From Apus apus (Eukaryota; Chordata; Aves; Apodiformes; Apodidae), in assembly GCF_020740795.1 (NCBI RefSeq), contig NC_067294.1:5766001-5830000 (forward strand): a stretch of 64,000 nucleotides of DNA, read 5' to 3'. A program made the translations under genes and the position numbers. Below are positions 1-20,039 of this stretch, piece after piece; the stretch's first letter is position 1; every line of letters begins with the position of its first letter. Below the pieces are notes generated by a model, which worked only from the letters and a program-made list of their open reading frames with translations, had not been told where the DNA came from and ran no database searches.

Positions 1-8105
<8,105 letters not shown>

Positions 8106-8167
8106 TTGCCCAGTTCCTCAAAGAGCTGGTACTCCTCGGTGAAGCGATTGCAGGTGATGGTGGCCAT
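8106..8167 (-). CDS. CAMK2A: CAMK2A coding exon 1, with start codon
   Basis: The first coding exon gives M-A-T-I-T-C-N-R-F-T-E-E-Y-Q-L-F-E-E-L-G and the first two bases of Lys21, the highly conserved N-terminus of CaMKII alpha. The start ATG is 8167-8165. The donor is GTAAGT at 8105-8100, and exon 2 supplies the last base of Lys21. Residue 7 is Asn where I recall Thr in mammals. The untranslated leader continues upstream; its length cannot be fixed from sequence alone. The gene is transcribed leftward, away from ARSI. Confidence 0.96.
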
Positions 8168-8226
8168 CCCAAGGGGCTGGAAATGCTCCCTCCCCAGTGC
8201 AGAGTTTGGGGCAAGCAGCTCTCTTC

Positions 8227-8373
8227 TCACTCCCTCCCTCTCCGTGTGCTCCCGGGGCTCTCTCCTCGCCGAGGTAAATAAGGGAATATGTTTGATTGAC
8301 AAGCCCGGAGATAATGATGAGGGCAATTTGTCTTCTCAGCCTCACAAGCCTTCGTCAGCATCCCCGTCCCCAT
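8227..8373 (-). promoter_or_regulatory. CAMK2A: Candidate upstream ORF in the CAMK2A leader
   Basis: A 48-codon minus-strand frame begins M-G-T-G-M-L-T-K-A-C-E-A and stops 59 bases before the CAMK2A start codon. Its first codons sit in a segment closely resembling what I remember of the human CAMK2A 5' untranslated region (an ATGGGGAC followed by GATGCTGACGAAGGC). If the transcript begins upstream of 8373, ribosomes would meet this AUG first, and it could dampen or gate translation of the kinase. The resemblance is from memory, and the transcription start is not visible in sequence, so its role is inference. Confidence 0.4.
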
Positions 8374-8646
8374 GGCGACCACCGCTGCCAGAAACGCCCT
8401 GTTTCTGTTGCCAGGGCAACTGCTTCCCAAACCCTCCGTGCCCGTGGGGATCAGAGCCATGCTGGAGACCCAGCCCCAGAGGCTGCCCGGGGGTCACCTT
8501 CCTGCTGTGGGGTGGGGGAGAAGGTTAAAATGCAAATATTAAAGGCAAATTAAAGGACGTGGCAGTGGTAGAATAAGTGGGGCAAAAAAGGTTTCCATGG
8601 AAACTGTAGTTTCCCTGTTGCAGGAGGATGCTGTCACCCTAGCAAC
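8366..8646. promoter_or_regulatory. RFX X-box cluster upstream of CAMK2A
   Basis: Four palindromic motifs of the RFX X-box type lie within 281 bases just upstream of CAMK2A. GTTGCCAGGGCAAC (8407-8420) and GTCACCCTAGCAAC (8633-8646) both fit GTNRCC-N2-RGYAAC perfectly. GTTTCCATGGAAAC (8591-8604) is a perfect palindrome with one mismatch per half. GTCCCCATGGCGAC (8366-8379) is degenerate and overlaps the upstream AUG. RFX1-4 and RFX7 bind such sites, and two perfect matches so close together are unlikely by chance. Occupancy is inferred, not shown. Confidence 0.55.
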
Positions 8647-11600
8647 TGCTCCACACACACACCCCCCAAAATCAAGGCCCTGCTGGTGCCCGCAGTGGCA
8701 TCCCTCAGGGCTTAGGGGGCTGCAAGATGGGGGGACACGCTGGGGTGGGTGGGAGCAGATGGAGCAGAAGTGTGTCAGGAGAAGCTGGAGAAACCATGGC
8801 AGGTCCCCAGGTCCCCATACCAGCCTGCCGCCAGCCAGGCTCCTCAGGGGGGCTGGCCCTGATTGCTCTGAAGGGGAGGGCTGGAGCTGCTCCCTGCTCC
8901 CCTCTCTGCCCCCCAAAAGTCTACCCCAGGGCTGCTGGGGGAGCAGGTTGCATGGGTCCCCCACCCCGCTGTGGGGTTTGCAGCTTGGCACAGCTAATTG
9001 GAAGCAAAAGGCTGTGTCCTGGGCTGCTGTTCCCCTGTGGTGCCCAAACCAGGGTGGAAAGGGAGGGGATTGCAGGGTGGGGGTGGAAGGAAGGTGTACT
9101 CCCTCTTTCCTCAGGCTATTTGCTGCTGAGCCACACTGCTGCATTTAACATAAAACAGCACATAAAAGGGCAATAAAAGTGGAGTGACAAGGTCCAAGAG
9201 TTCAGGGAAGCAGTTCCCCCTGAGCCCACCTTGCTGCCACCACCCCTGGCAGCACCCACTGGGGAACCAGCACCCCCTCCTCCATCTACACCACCCCTTG
9301 CACCCTCCCACCTTCTGAGCTTTCTTCTAAGCTTTTGTCCCGTTTCTGGATGGTTTTGCAGCAACAGGAGCATCCACCCCCAGAAGTGGTTCCCACAGCC
9401 AGCCAGGAGGACATTGCCTTTGGCAGGTGAGATGGATTGAGTTCCTTTCCAGGATGCCATGGAAGGGTTAAAAAGAAAAGAAAAGGCTCTAACCAGACAA
9501 AAATAGGGAGAAATCTTTGAGAGGAGAGAGAGAAGGAGGAGCAGAGAGAGGGAGAGAAGAAAGGAGGTGGAAGTGGAGGAGGACAGCAAGTGGTGGAGTG
9601 AGGAAGAAGAGGGGGAGGAGAAGAAAGGTCTAATGGCTTTTCCATTAATTGCACCGTTACCCACCTTCATCCCCACCTTGCATCCCCACATCCAGACTGC
9701 AGCTCCTGCATGGCCCAGCCCGAGGGGACCCTGCGGTCCTGGTGGCAGGGTGGGGACCCAACTCCCTCCCGTGTGCTGGCGGCCGCCAGACCCACCCCGG
9801 CCGTGGCACGGGGCGGGCAGCGCAGGGCAGACACCCTCCCTCGCGGTGAGGGCGATGCACACGCACAGCCCGTGCCCTGGGGATATGCTAGTCCCCAAAA
9901 CACATCCCTGCCCGTGCACGTCTCCTCCTCATCCCGCTCCCACGCAAAAGGGGGGCTTAATTCACCGCCCCCGGGGTCGTGCTGGAGGCAGGGGCTGCAG
10001 CGGGGGCCGGTGCAGCCGGGTGCTTGGGGGAGTGTTCTGCTCCTCCAGCTTCCTGCTGCCAGCCCCCAGCAGCCCCTCAGAGCCAAAGGGTGAGAAGAAG
10101 AGCCCGGCAGGCAGGAGCCCCCCACGCCAGGGACCCACAAAGCCCCCCCCTGCTGCTGCCTGCACTAATGAACGTGTCCCCGTGGGTGCTGCAGTGTGAC
10201 CTGCTCCCCCCTTCCTGCGCCCACCCCCACACTGCCACGCGTGTTCAGCCCCACACGCGTGACTCCATGTGCTCGGGGGGATCCATCCCTTCCTCCCCCC
10301 AGGGACCCCTCTGCACCCCTGGGCCCCGCATCCCAAACCCCTCGCCTGGGGCAGGGGATGGGTACAAAGGCCCCCGTGGGGACCCTGCAGGTTTCTGCTG
10401 CCTGGCAGAGACCCGGGTCTCCAGGAAGGGTTTCTCTCTCCCTGCCCTTCTCTCTATTCAGACTTTTCCCTTTTCCTCAGCATTTTTCCCTCTCCGAGGG
10501 TGAGGGGGTGTCAGGCTTCTGGGTGCTGAACACGCTCTGCTCTGCTGACAATGTTTTTCCAAGTGGGAACTGCTACGTGGCTCCAGTCCCAGGAGCCTGG
10601 AGACAACCCAAGGGGTGCAGGAGCTCTGTCTGGGTGGGATCTTTCCCCTCTGGACTGGGGGTCTCCCACCAGCTTCCAGGGAAGGGAGCAGTCCCAGACC
10701 TCTCCCAGGGGCCACAGGATCCTCTTCAGATGTCTGTCCCCTGCCGATGTCTCTGTTCCCAGCCTCCTCAAGATTTGTCCTGCAGAGCTTTAGATAGCCA
10801 AGCTGTTCTGCTGCCGTGCTCAGGTCTGGCCGCCTGATGGAGACCTTCATCCCAGCAGCTCTTCTCCATCAGCCGGCTCCCTCTCCAGACATGCCTCCTG
10901 CTCTCACCATGCCTGCTCCAGCTACAGACACGTAGTTTCTGCATCCCAGCATGGGACTGCTCCAGGATGAGGTCTGATGCCAAACCCCCCACTGGACGGG
11001 CAGCTGCCCCATGGGGCTCAGGGAGGACCAGCGCGTCCCCAGGGGGCTGCAGCAAGTCCCCCCTCCCCTGGAGATCCCCCCTCCTCCCAGGGGATGGGGC
11101 CAAGGGCCTGGAGGAGCTGGCAGCAGTGCCTGGCATGCAAAACCAGTGGGGCTGAGAATTACATATTGCCAGGATCCCAAAATTACTTGGACAATTTCAC
11201 ACACGAGCTGGGGTCTGGGGGATGCTCAGTTGATGTCCTCTGGGAAGCTGCATTTGGGGTTATTTTTAGGGAAGGATTATAAATACCATAATGAGGAGAG
11301 CTGATTTACAAATCGAGTTGTGTTTGCAAGCGTGCCCTGTCTCTGCGGGCCCCAGTGCTCACTCCTGCAGCCACACGAAACTGCTTTTGGCTGGGACAGG
11401 GTGTCCCCAAAACCACCTTCTCCCCAACACGGGGAGAGTGCCCAGCAAGCGTATCTCCTGGGTGCAGCACCAGGGCTCTCACCAGCTGCAATAACCCCTT
11501 GGCATCCAGAGCACACAGGCCTTCCCAAGGGGCTCGAACTGTGTGAATACATGGGATTTGGGCACATGGCTGCATTTTTTCCCCACAGCAGACCATTAGT

Positions 11601-12424
11601 GAGCAGTGGTGGGGTGGGGAGCCAGCCTCTTCCCAGCCCAACACTCAGATACAGCCGTGAAGGGCAACTGCTGTCCTGGGGCTGGAGGCTCTGCACTCTC
11701 CAAGCACCCAGAGATGCTCCTGCCTCTTCATTTTCAAACACTAAGACTTTTCTTCATCTGTTTCTTTTTGTAAAAATTCAGAATGCAACTTTTTTAATTA
11801 AAACAAAAAAAAAAAAAAGAGGAACACAGATCCAAAGCTATGGTTATGACTGTGCAAACCCAGCATCACCCCAGCAACTCAGAAACTGGAAATCAAGCAA
11901 GACCAAATGAACCTTTTCATGAGGCTATTAGTAAAAGTGAAGGAAGAAAAATCAAAACTGTTTTCATGGAAATTTCCATTTTTGAAGGAAAAAAAAAAAA
12001 AAGAAGGGCTAAACTTGGATGCATTTATATAAATATGGAAATGAAAGCTGTTTCCCAAGCCTTGTCACCATCCCACGGCCAGCCCTGCTCTCTGCTCCCC
12101 CCAGTACCCCCCTTTGTCATGCCTTGTGCCCAAGCCCCCCACAGCCATCACCCCCTGCCCTCCTTCAGCTCTGCCTGCTGCAGCCTCCTCTTCTTCAGCA
12201 AAGCTTTGCTTTATATTCAGCAACAGGTTGGCTTTGCCAAATGGCATCTGGCAGCACAGCCCTGCTGCTGATGGGTGGTGGGCATCCCGGGGGGCACAGC
12301 TGGCCTGGTGAGGTAGATCAAGGATGTGCAGCATCCCCAGGGCTCCCCTTGCTACAGGAGCTGGGGATGGAGATGGGGCATCACAGGGCTGATGGCAGAG
12401 CTGAGTCCTGCCCTGATGTTGCTG
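8647..12424. other. Intergenic DNA between CAMK2A and the CR1 copy
   Basis: No gene is recognised. The stretch holds a purine-rich (GA) tract at about 9470-9630, a CpG-rich patch near 9770-10030, an A run at about 11805-11819, and an A-rich patch around 11990-12005. Open frames are short or low-complexity. Confidence 0.7.
9470..9630. repeat. Purine-rich (GA) tract
   Basis: Dense AGAGA, GGAGGA and GAAGAAGA runs on the plus strand make an almost pyrimidine-free stretch about 160 bases long. Such mirror-like tracts can form triplex DNA and often vary in length. No coding role is apparent. Confidence 0.7.
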
Positions 12425-12778
12425 TGGGAGACCTGATAGTGGCCCTTACAGTACCTGAAGGGGCTACAGGAAAGCTGGGGAGCAGCTTTTTACAAGGGCC
12501 TGTAGTGATAGGATGTGGGACCATGGTTTTTAAGCTGGAAGAGGGGAGATTTAGGTTAGACATTAGGAAGAAATTCTTTAGTGTGAGGGTGGTGAGACAC
12601 TGCAACAGGTTTCCCAGAGGAGATGTGGAAGCCCCATCCCTGGAAGTGTCCAAGGCCAGGCTGGATGGGGCTCTGAGACATCTGGTCTAGTGGGAGGTGT
12701 CCCTGCCCATGCAGGGGGGTTGGATCTAGATGATTTTTAAGGTCCCTTCCAACCCAGACCATTCTGTGATTCTATGAT
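12425..12778 (+). mobile_element. CR1 LINE, 3' fragment (plus orientation)
   Basis: This is the 3' untranslated end of a chicken repeat 1 (CR1) non-LTR retrotransposon. Diagnostic stretches are the segment around 12490-12560 (...TTTTACAAGGGCCTGTAGTG..., then TTAGACATTAGGAAGAAATT), the run from 12700 (GCAGGGGGGTTGGATCTAGA, then GGTCCCTTCCAACCC), and the terminal CTGTGATTCTATGAT at 12764-12778. The copy is 5'-truncated, as nearly all CR1 copies are, and has no reverse transcriptase. The left edge is approximate. It lies downstream of ARSI on ARSI's antisense strand. Confidence 0.92.
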
Positions 12779-14236
12779 ATGCCTGTAGGGATGCAAGGGC
12801 TGTGGAACGGGGTGGGATGGGGTGGTGTTGGGTGTGCACAGAGCAGCTGGAACCAGCACACAGGCTGCCACACTCTGGCTTTGCAAACTCCTTCCCATCG
12901 CTACAGCAAGAGGCCTCCTCTCTTCTGCCTTCTTGTCAGCTCTTTTATTTTTTTTCTTTGTTTCTATAGAAAATCCCAATTCCCCCAAATAATCCAGCTA
13001 AGAGTAAGAAGAAAAAAAAAAAAAAAAAAAAAGAAATACAAATGTGTCATTGCATTCTCTTCCCATCCCCATCCCTCTCTCTCTCACACACACAGGGCTC
13101 AAAAGCTCACTGCAAGGTACTCAGCCCGCACGCTGCCAATTGTCACATCTTTCAATGACAGATTTTAAATGAATGTTATTTTGCAAGGGAGGGGGGGAAA
13201 GAAAGAAGAAAAAAAAAGAGGAAAAAAATAAAAGAAAAAAAAAAAAAGCCCACACTGCTCATCCAAGAGCTGACAAGTCCTAACGGGCCTCATTTTCCAG
13301 AGACAAAAATAACTATTTTCAAAATTCACAGCAGGGCCTTCGCCTACACACGCTGCACCAAGAGAAACCTGTGGGGAGAAATGTAAAACACATTGTGTAG
13401 ATGGAAATGCACCGTGCATCCAGAATGCTTTTCAAGCTATTTACCCCCTTTCATCCTCGCCAGCTCTGCCCCGGGCACACGAACGTGCGTCCGCAGACTG
13501 CCCGAGGTGCAGGGGCCCGGGGCTTTGCTGGCTACCCTGGCTTCCAAGCTGCTGGCCCCCAGGGCCAGCTCCCCATGGCAGGAGGACCACGAGGAGGTGT
13601 TTCCCCCCACTGCATGTGCTCCTGGGAGAGCTGTGTCCATCTGTGGTGATGGCAGGTGGGAGTTGTCCCCGTTCCCCCCATGGCTTTGAAGTCCTGCAGC
13701 TACAGAGCAGCACAGCAGCGTCTGCAGAGGTCTTCTTGAGATCTTCCTTCTGCTCCAGGGAGGTGGGAATGGGGACAGCTCCAGCACTGGAAAGGGGCAG
13801 CTGGGGTGGCTGGCTGGTGGGATGCATAGGGTCCATGGGGAGGAACGTGGGTGCCTATGGCTGTGCACATGGTGGGTCTGGCCAGGCAGAGCTGTGAAGG
13901 GAAGGGTCTCCTGGGTGGCTTATCCAAGTGAAGTCCACCAGACCTTGGAGAAAACCTGCCTCCCAAATGTGGGGCTGTGGAGAACCATTTGAGCACCTGA
14001 GCTCAGGGGGCTTGTACACCAGATCCAAGCCCCATAGCTGAGCCCACATCACCCTTCCCTGCCGCCAACGGTCCAACCAGAGAGGAGACATGTTTTGGGG
14101 TGAACCCTGGACAAAAAGAAAGTAAGAGGGTGCTGGTCAGCTCCCCGTCCATCCCTCTCCCTCAATCCCATCCTGTGGCACTTCTGTCCAGAGTTCCAGC
14201 CTGGCCAGGCTGGGTCCATGCTGGGGGCATCTCCCC
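12779..14236 (-). other. ARSI: ARSI 3' flank, probable 3' UTR, with A-rich tracts
   Basis: There is no coding sequence. An uninterrupted A run lies at 13012-13032 and an A-rich patch at about 13190-13250. On the minus strand these are T-rich and lie downstream of the ARSI stop codon, so part of this stretch is probably ARSI 3' untranslated sequence. The only clear AATAAA I see on the minus strand is at 12949-12944. Confidence 0.5.
12944..12949 (-). terminator. ARSI: Possible ARSI polyadenylation signal
   Basis: A canonical AATAAA on the minus strand lies 1.29 kb past the ARSI stop codon. A minus-strand gene upstream makes it a plausible end signal, but it sits in an A/T-rich tract where such hexamers arise by chance, and the CR1 copy begins shortly beyond it. 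Confidence 0.3.
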
Positions 14237-15638
14237 TCAGATGCGGTTGGACATGAGCCTGGTGTTCAGCTTGCGGAAGAAGGAGCGCAGCTTGCAGATC
14301 TTGCACTTCTTCTTCTTGTTCCTACTCTTTGGGGACTCCCCAATGCCTTCCCACTCCTCCACGTCATCCTCGCTGGCCCAAGGTCCCCAGGCACCACCGT
14401 TGAAGTCTGGGTGGGCCCGGGGGTTCTCAGCAGGGTACCGCACCGGGATGGCCGTCCGGTTGTAGTGCACCAACCTCATCAGGAGGGTCCTGACCACATC
14501 TGGGCGCTGGTCTGACAGGTCGTAGCGCTCGTAAGGGTCCGCCGTGATGTTGAAGAGCCACACGGACTTCCTCAGGCCATCGGTGAGACGCTCCAGGTTC
14601 CACCAGCTCCCTGGGAAGTTGGTCAGGGTCTGCGGAGGGATCCAGTCGCTGTACCCCGGGTCACCAGTGAGGAGCTTCCACTCCCCGACCCGGATGGAGG
14701 CCTGCACAGCTGTGTTCCAGATGCCAAAGCCATCCTCCAAGGAGCCATACTTGGCATGGTTGTACAGGGGGTCGATGTTGTGCAGGATTTCAGTTCGTGG
14801 TGACTCCTTGCCCTCGCTGATGGCAGGCCAGACATTGTAGCCATCCAAGCCTGGCACATTGCTCAGGTTGCCCCTGGCCAGGCCAACCAGAGTTGGGTAC
14901 CAGTCTGTGATGTGAACCAGTGCCCAGCTGGTCCGGCGCTTGCGCTTGATCAGGGGACTGTGGACAAAACCAATGCCACGAACTCCCCCTTCCCAGTACG
15001 TCCCTTTGCGGCCCCGGAGTGGCCAATTGCTTCCCCCGGAGAAGGTCTGTCCCCCATTGTCGGTGGAGAACACAATCACACTGTTGTCATAATAACCATA
15101 CTTCTTGAGGGCCCAAGTGATGTTCTTCACCGCCTCGTCCATGCAGGTCACCATGGCTGCGTACTTGCGGCGAGCCACGTTGCCCATGGAGCGGTAGCGG
15201 TAGATGTACTCCTTGGGTGACTGCAGGGGCGTGTGCACTGCTTGGAACGCCACGTAGATGAAGATGGGGTCCTTGGGGCTGTGGGATGCCAGGATCTTGC
15301 TGACACGCTGAGCGTAGAGGAAGGTGGAGTACTTCCCACTCTGATCCCAAGCCACGTCCTCCCCTTCGTGCAGGTCGTAGCCACAGACGCCCGGCCCGTC
15401 ACAGTTGTCGTAGGTGTAGTAGTCCACGTTGCCTGTCAGGGAGCCCAGGAAGGTGTCGAAGCCCCGCCGGGTGGGCAGGCACTCCTTCTTGTAGAAGCCA
15501 AGGTGCCACTTGCCCACCATGTGCGTGGAGTAGCCAGCTTCCTGCAGCTTCTGGGGCAGGGTGACCTGGTCGAGGGGCAGGCAGTTGGGCTGCCGAGGGC
15601 GGATGATGGAGTGCTGCAGCCCAGTGTGGATCTGGTAC
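14237..15638 (-). CDS. ARSI: ARSI coding exon 2 (3' exon)
   Basis: This 1,402-nt exon encodes residues 107-573 and the stop codon. It starts at an AATAG acceptor (15643-15639) with G-TAC-CAG, completing Arg107. It carries [18 protein letters not shown], the [10 protein letters not shown] motif and the basic tail. The frame is intact throughout. Confidence 0.97.
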
Positions 15639-16623
15639 CTATTGGGAAAGAGCTAGGAGAAATCAATGATGATGGGGACCAGAGCTGGCTGGGAATGTAA
15701 TGGCACTTTATGTGCTGGAGACCCAAATGCATGCAGCTCTCTGTGTCACCCAGCCCAAAGCCATGGAGCAAGCTCCATGCCAGAGACAGGGAGCTCCTCG
15801 TCCATCCAAAAGAACCAAAAGCACAGGTGCAAAAACATAGACGGGGCTCAGCAAACATTTCAAAAGCACTCTGAGCTCTCTCCCAGGATCCCACCAGAAG
15901 CTGTCCTCACTGCTAGAAGCCCAGGGAAGGTGGCTGGGTTCTGTCAGGGCTGGGAATCACAAACAAAAGTTGTATAGTAATCCCTGTGGGTTTGCAGTGC
16001 CCACCTGGGTGCCCACACATCCCTGTCCCCCTGCTTTGCACACCTCAGACATACTTGGGACACCTCTACAGCCATCAGGAGAAAAGAAAGGCCTTTGCCT
16101 GGACCTCAGTGGGCTCCACCACCCCCAGGCAGTAGGTGACCACATCCATAGGCTGCTCCCTAAGGGCCTGCTCCTCAGCAGGAGATGATCTCCATCATCT
16201 GCCAATACCCTGGGGCATCTGTCTAGCAGTGAGCTAGACAGATGTCCCTGAGGAAGGGACAGAAGAGGGGACAGGAGAGGGGTGTCAGCAGACGCTGGCT
16301 TACCTGCCAGTTATCAGCTGGCTCCGGGACGGGGTGCAGATGGGCTGGATGTAGTAGTTCTCCAACTTTACGCCCTCGGCCGCCAGCCTGTCCAGCGTTG
16401 GCGTCTGGATATCTGAGCCGTGATACCCGACGTCGTGGTAGCCCTGGTCATCAGTCAGAATGAAGATGATGTGGGGTGGCCTGGCAAAGGTGGGAGGCGG
16501 CGATTTCTCCATGGGGTCCGTGGCCACATCAGCCACCAAACTGGGCTTCATCCAGTCCCAGGATAAATAGCCAAAGCTGAGCAGGCTGACAAGCGAGAAG
16601 CCGGTGAGGGCATAGACGGCCAT
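14237..16623 (-). CDS. ARSI: Arylsulfatase I gene (ARSI), complete coding region
   Basis: Two coding exons, join(16304..16623, 14237..15638) on the minus strand, give 573 residues, close to the 569 I recall for human ARSI. Residues 6-22 form a hydrophobic N-terminal signal segment ([17 protein letters not shown]). The sulfatase domain follows, with metal ligands in [14 protein letters not shown] (Asp58, Asp59), the CTPSR signature (Cys96, converted to formylglycine in the ER), and GKWHLG (Lys150, His152). A STDNGG motif follows further on. The C-terminus is strongly basic ([20 protein letters not shown]). Arylsulfatases hydrolyse sulfate esters; ARSI's natural substrate is not well established. 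The start gives [15 protein letters not shown], in register with mammalian ARSI. ARSJ is the closest paralogue, but residues and synteny favour ARSI. Confidence 0.96.
15639..16303 (-). other. ARSI: ARSI intron
   Basis: A 665-base intron with GTAAGC donor (16303-16298) and TAG acceptor. It splits the Arg codon directly after the CTPSR-containing segment (...LITG|R), the position I expect for ARSI and ARSJ. Nothing else is seen in it. Confidence 0.9.
16304..16623 (-). CDS. ARSI: ARSI coding exon 1, with start codon
   Basis: This 320-nt exon encodes residues 1-106 and two bases of codon 107. It contains the signal segment, the DDQ metal-binding motif and CTPSR with the catalytic Cys96. The ATG is 16623-16621. 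Confidence 0.96.
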
Positions 16624-19600
16624 CCCGGAGCACGCTGCGCTGCCTGCAAAGGGAGCTACTGTCCCGGCATGGTCTCAGAACTACAGAAACAGGAGGTCTC
16701 CAGGAGAGCCCCCCGGCCTACAGGATGGCCCCTGAGACCCCTGCAGCAGGTTTTGCAGGGGCAGCTCCCATGAAGACACACTTGCGCGCACACAAAGAGC
16801 TTAATCCGGCAGGGCTGGGTTGCCTTCAGTCAAAAGAAAATAACCCTGCGCTGCTCCAATCAAACACATCTGCAGGGCAGGACGGGCTCCTCGCAGCCCC
16901 GCAGCCGCTCTCCAGGCGTCCCAAGCTCTGGAAATACTTCCTGGATTCTTGGCGTTTTCTCACTGGTGTTATTTCTTTATGTAGAACTCTGTAAAAACCT
17001 CACTGGAGAAAATCACTGGCTTCTCCTCCACTCCAGCCCTCTGCCTGCCTGGCTGTCCGGACGGCTCACTTGGGATACTATGATCCTTTTCCTTAAACTC
17101 CTGCGGAAGAGGGTGCTAAAGTTCAAGCCCAGAGGTGCCAAGCTCTCCTCCTCACGCTCCGGGGAAGAGCCTCCCTCTCCTTTTCCCACCCTCTGCTCCA
17201 AGGCGGAGAGTCCCAACATCTGTCTGGGTTGAGGGCTGTGCCACCAGGTTTATGGGGAGCTGCAGGCTCAGCCCCTCCCAGCTCAGTGGCTCCAGGAAAA
17301 ACCTGGGAAGCCCCGGAGCATGCGGGATCCTAGGCGTTGCATTCCCTGAGCAGCCAACACTTCCCTCCCTGCTTGACCTGAGACATGGGGGTTGTTTGAT
17401 CCCCAAGTCCTGGTGGGTTGTTCAGCTGAAGCCCCCACAGCACCCAGCCAGGAAGAGCAGGAGGGATTGCTGGGGCCAGTTGCCTGCCCTGCCAGAATCA
17501 CTGTCCAAATAAATCCTGGGCAAGGGGAAGCTGCAAAAACTTGTCAGGACACCCCCAGTGTTGAATAAAAACACCCAGGGGCTTGCAGAGCTCTGCAGAG
17601 TGGGGTGGGGGCTGCTGCGCCTCTTTTCCAGGTGGGGAAACTGAGGCAGGGAGGGACCATTTGTACTGACCATGGTCACAAGCAGCCAGGGAATAGGTTT
17701 GGTGTGAACTGGCATTGGCAGAGGTCTAAGCCACGGGTGCTGGGACAAGAGGCTGGCTTGGTGCCTGGATGCTTCAGGGGAGCTTTTGGGAGACATGAGC
17801 AGTGCTCCTGTGCACCTCCTTTGGCAGGGCCAGCATTCTCCAGGCAGCAGGAAGCCATCATGCCTGGCACATGAGTCACCCCCTCAACTTCCCCAAGGGC
17901 AAGGACAGGGATAGGAAGCCTGTTTCAGCTGGGGCTCAGGGAGTTTGCAGGAGGACTGGGAGGGTGCAGGGGAACAGGAGCAGGAGGCAGGGATGGAGAG
18001 AGGTTTTCTGTGCCTTTCCCTGCTGGTAGAACCCCCTGCTCGCTCGGAGGAGTGTGGTAGGGCTAGGCTGAGCCCTTCAACGAGGTTTGATTAATCCCCA
18101 GGGGTTCATCACTTATTTCTTTCACTCACTCCTCCTTTCCCCTCACTCTTTCCCACCCCTCCCTTTCCTCCTGCACATCTCCCTCCTTTCCCCTGATGTT
18201 TAGTTTTCAACAATTCCCTCCTCTTGGAAACAGCTGGACCCGACTGAAGGGGAATGGGGGGTGGGGGAAGGTCAGAACCCCCAACTCCTAGGTCCTGTGT
18301 GCTCTTCCATTGTTCCTGGAGGACCTCAGCAGCCCAGGGAGACCTCTCTGCATTGCCTATGAGCTAGCTGGGGCTGCAGGACTCCCCAAGCATCCCGACC
18401 TGCAGCCCTGTAGACATGGCTCCATGCACACCTCAGACTGCAGACAGAGTTATCACCAGGGACTATAACCACAGCTCTTTCCAAATAATACGTAACAGTT
18501 GGTTTGGGTGATTATCACAGATTAGAGAGGAAATTGGAGATCTTGGGGTTGAGATGCAACAGAAAGTGTTTAAGGCATCACAGACTGCTGATAAACTCCG
18601 TCTTATTTGTGGCTGGAGGGTTGAGCAGGGTGCAGGAGGAGGGCAGCAGCAGGGATGTGCCAGCCACAGGAGCAGGGCTGGAGCTCACCTCCAAGGAGCA
18701 GAGCTGAGCACTTCCCAGTGCCTGGATTTGCCACAGCCACGTGGTGGGTCACATCCTGCTCATGCCTTAAGATGAGGAAGCACAGGCCAGGAGTCTCACC
18801 CTGAATTTAAGCTGCAGTCAGTGACCAGAGCTCAAAGGGATGAAAGGAGGGGAAGCAGCCAAAAGCAGAGACATGGGCATACATTGGCACAGGGAAGGGA
18901 CCTTCTGTGCCCAGCCAGAGCAGCCAGCTCAGGGAAATCAGTGGTGGGTCTGAGCTGGCCCCAGGTCTGGAGAGGAAACAGTGGGATTAACTCAGCTCAG
19001 GGAGCTTTTCCAAGCGCCAAAGGGTGAATAAATAGTGAATTTGTTGGCAGTGACCCTGCTCTGACAGTTCAGGGACAGCTGACTGGGTTCCAGCAGCACA
19101 CGGACACCTCCTGGGGAAGACAGCCTGGGTCCTGCTCCAGGAAAAGATAAAAAGGTGGAAAGCAGCAAGGAATATGGGGAAACTGCTCTAGATCCCAGGA
19201 GAAACAGGGTGCAGTGGGACCTCGAAACAGCCCTTCTGAAATTATCTGACAGGGAGTGGCTGGGAGGAAAGAAGAGGGGGAGGAGGAGGAGGGAGAGGAA
19301 GAAATGACAACTCTGGAGTTTCAGGGTCAGGACAACTTAGGCCATCTGTGAGGCAGCTCTGGGGGTGATAAATGTATCACAAGGTCTAAGGATGGAAAAA
19401 GTACTCAGGGCCTGCAGCCACCCACCCTGGCCACTCTTAATTCAAGGCAGTGACTCGTCCAGCCTCACTCAAGGATGTCTCAAGAGCCAGGAGCTTCCTT
19501 GGAGAGCTCCAGCCTGTTGCACAACAGGGAGGTTTCCCCTGGCAGCCGGCCTGGCTGTGGATGCTGAGCCAGCTGACAGACCCTGCCTGCTTCGGTCCTG

Positions 19601-20039
19601 CATCCGCCCAGGCAAGGACAGCCTCGCTCCTCCCTGTCACAGCAGCTGCTGTGACAAAGGCACTGAACCTCCCTCCCAAACTGCTCCATAACCAAATCCA
19701 AGGTGACAGGGAGCTGCAGGTGCTGCCTGCAGGGCCAGCAGCAGCTCCACGGGCAGAGCATCACCCACCCTCACCCCAACCCAGATCCCCCAGCCCAGCG
19801 CATCACCCACCTGCACCCCAAATTCAACATGCCTGTCAACCCTTTCCAGCTGGGACCAAGTCCCCCATGCTGAGAAATCATGCAGCAGCCAGGGTTGAGC
19901 GATCACCCAAAGCCCAGTATGTCCCTTTTTGCTGTTTTTTAATCCCAGCCACACGACCTGCAAGGCAGCAAACCAGGGCCAGGTCCCTCCATGTCCCTGC
20001 AGCTGGCACAGCTCCTCGCATTTGCACAGCTGGTTCTCT

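Noticed and set aside
12019-12690. 223-codon frame ending in RKKFFSVRVVRHCNRFPRG
   Set aside because: The C-terminal part is the translated 3' end of the CR1 copy, not a gene. The same peptide pattern recurs at the CR1 near 36200.
14544-15700. Plus-strand frames opposite ARSI exon 2
   Set aside because: They are antisense shadows of the conserved sulfatase coding sequence.
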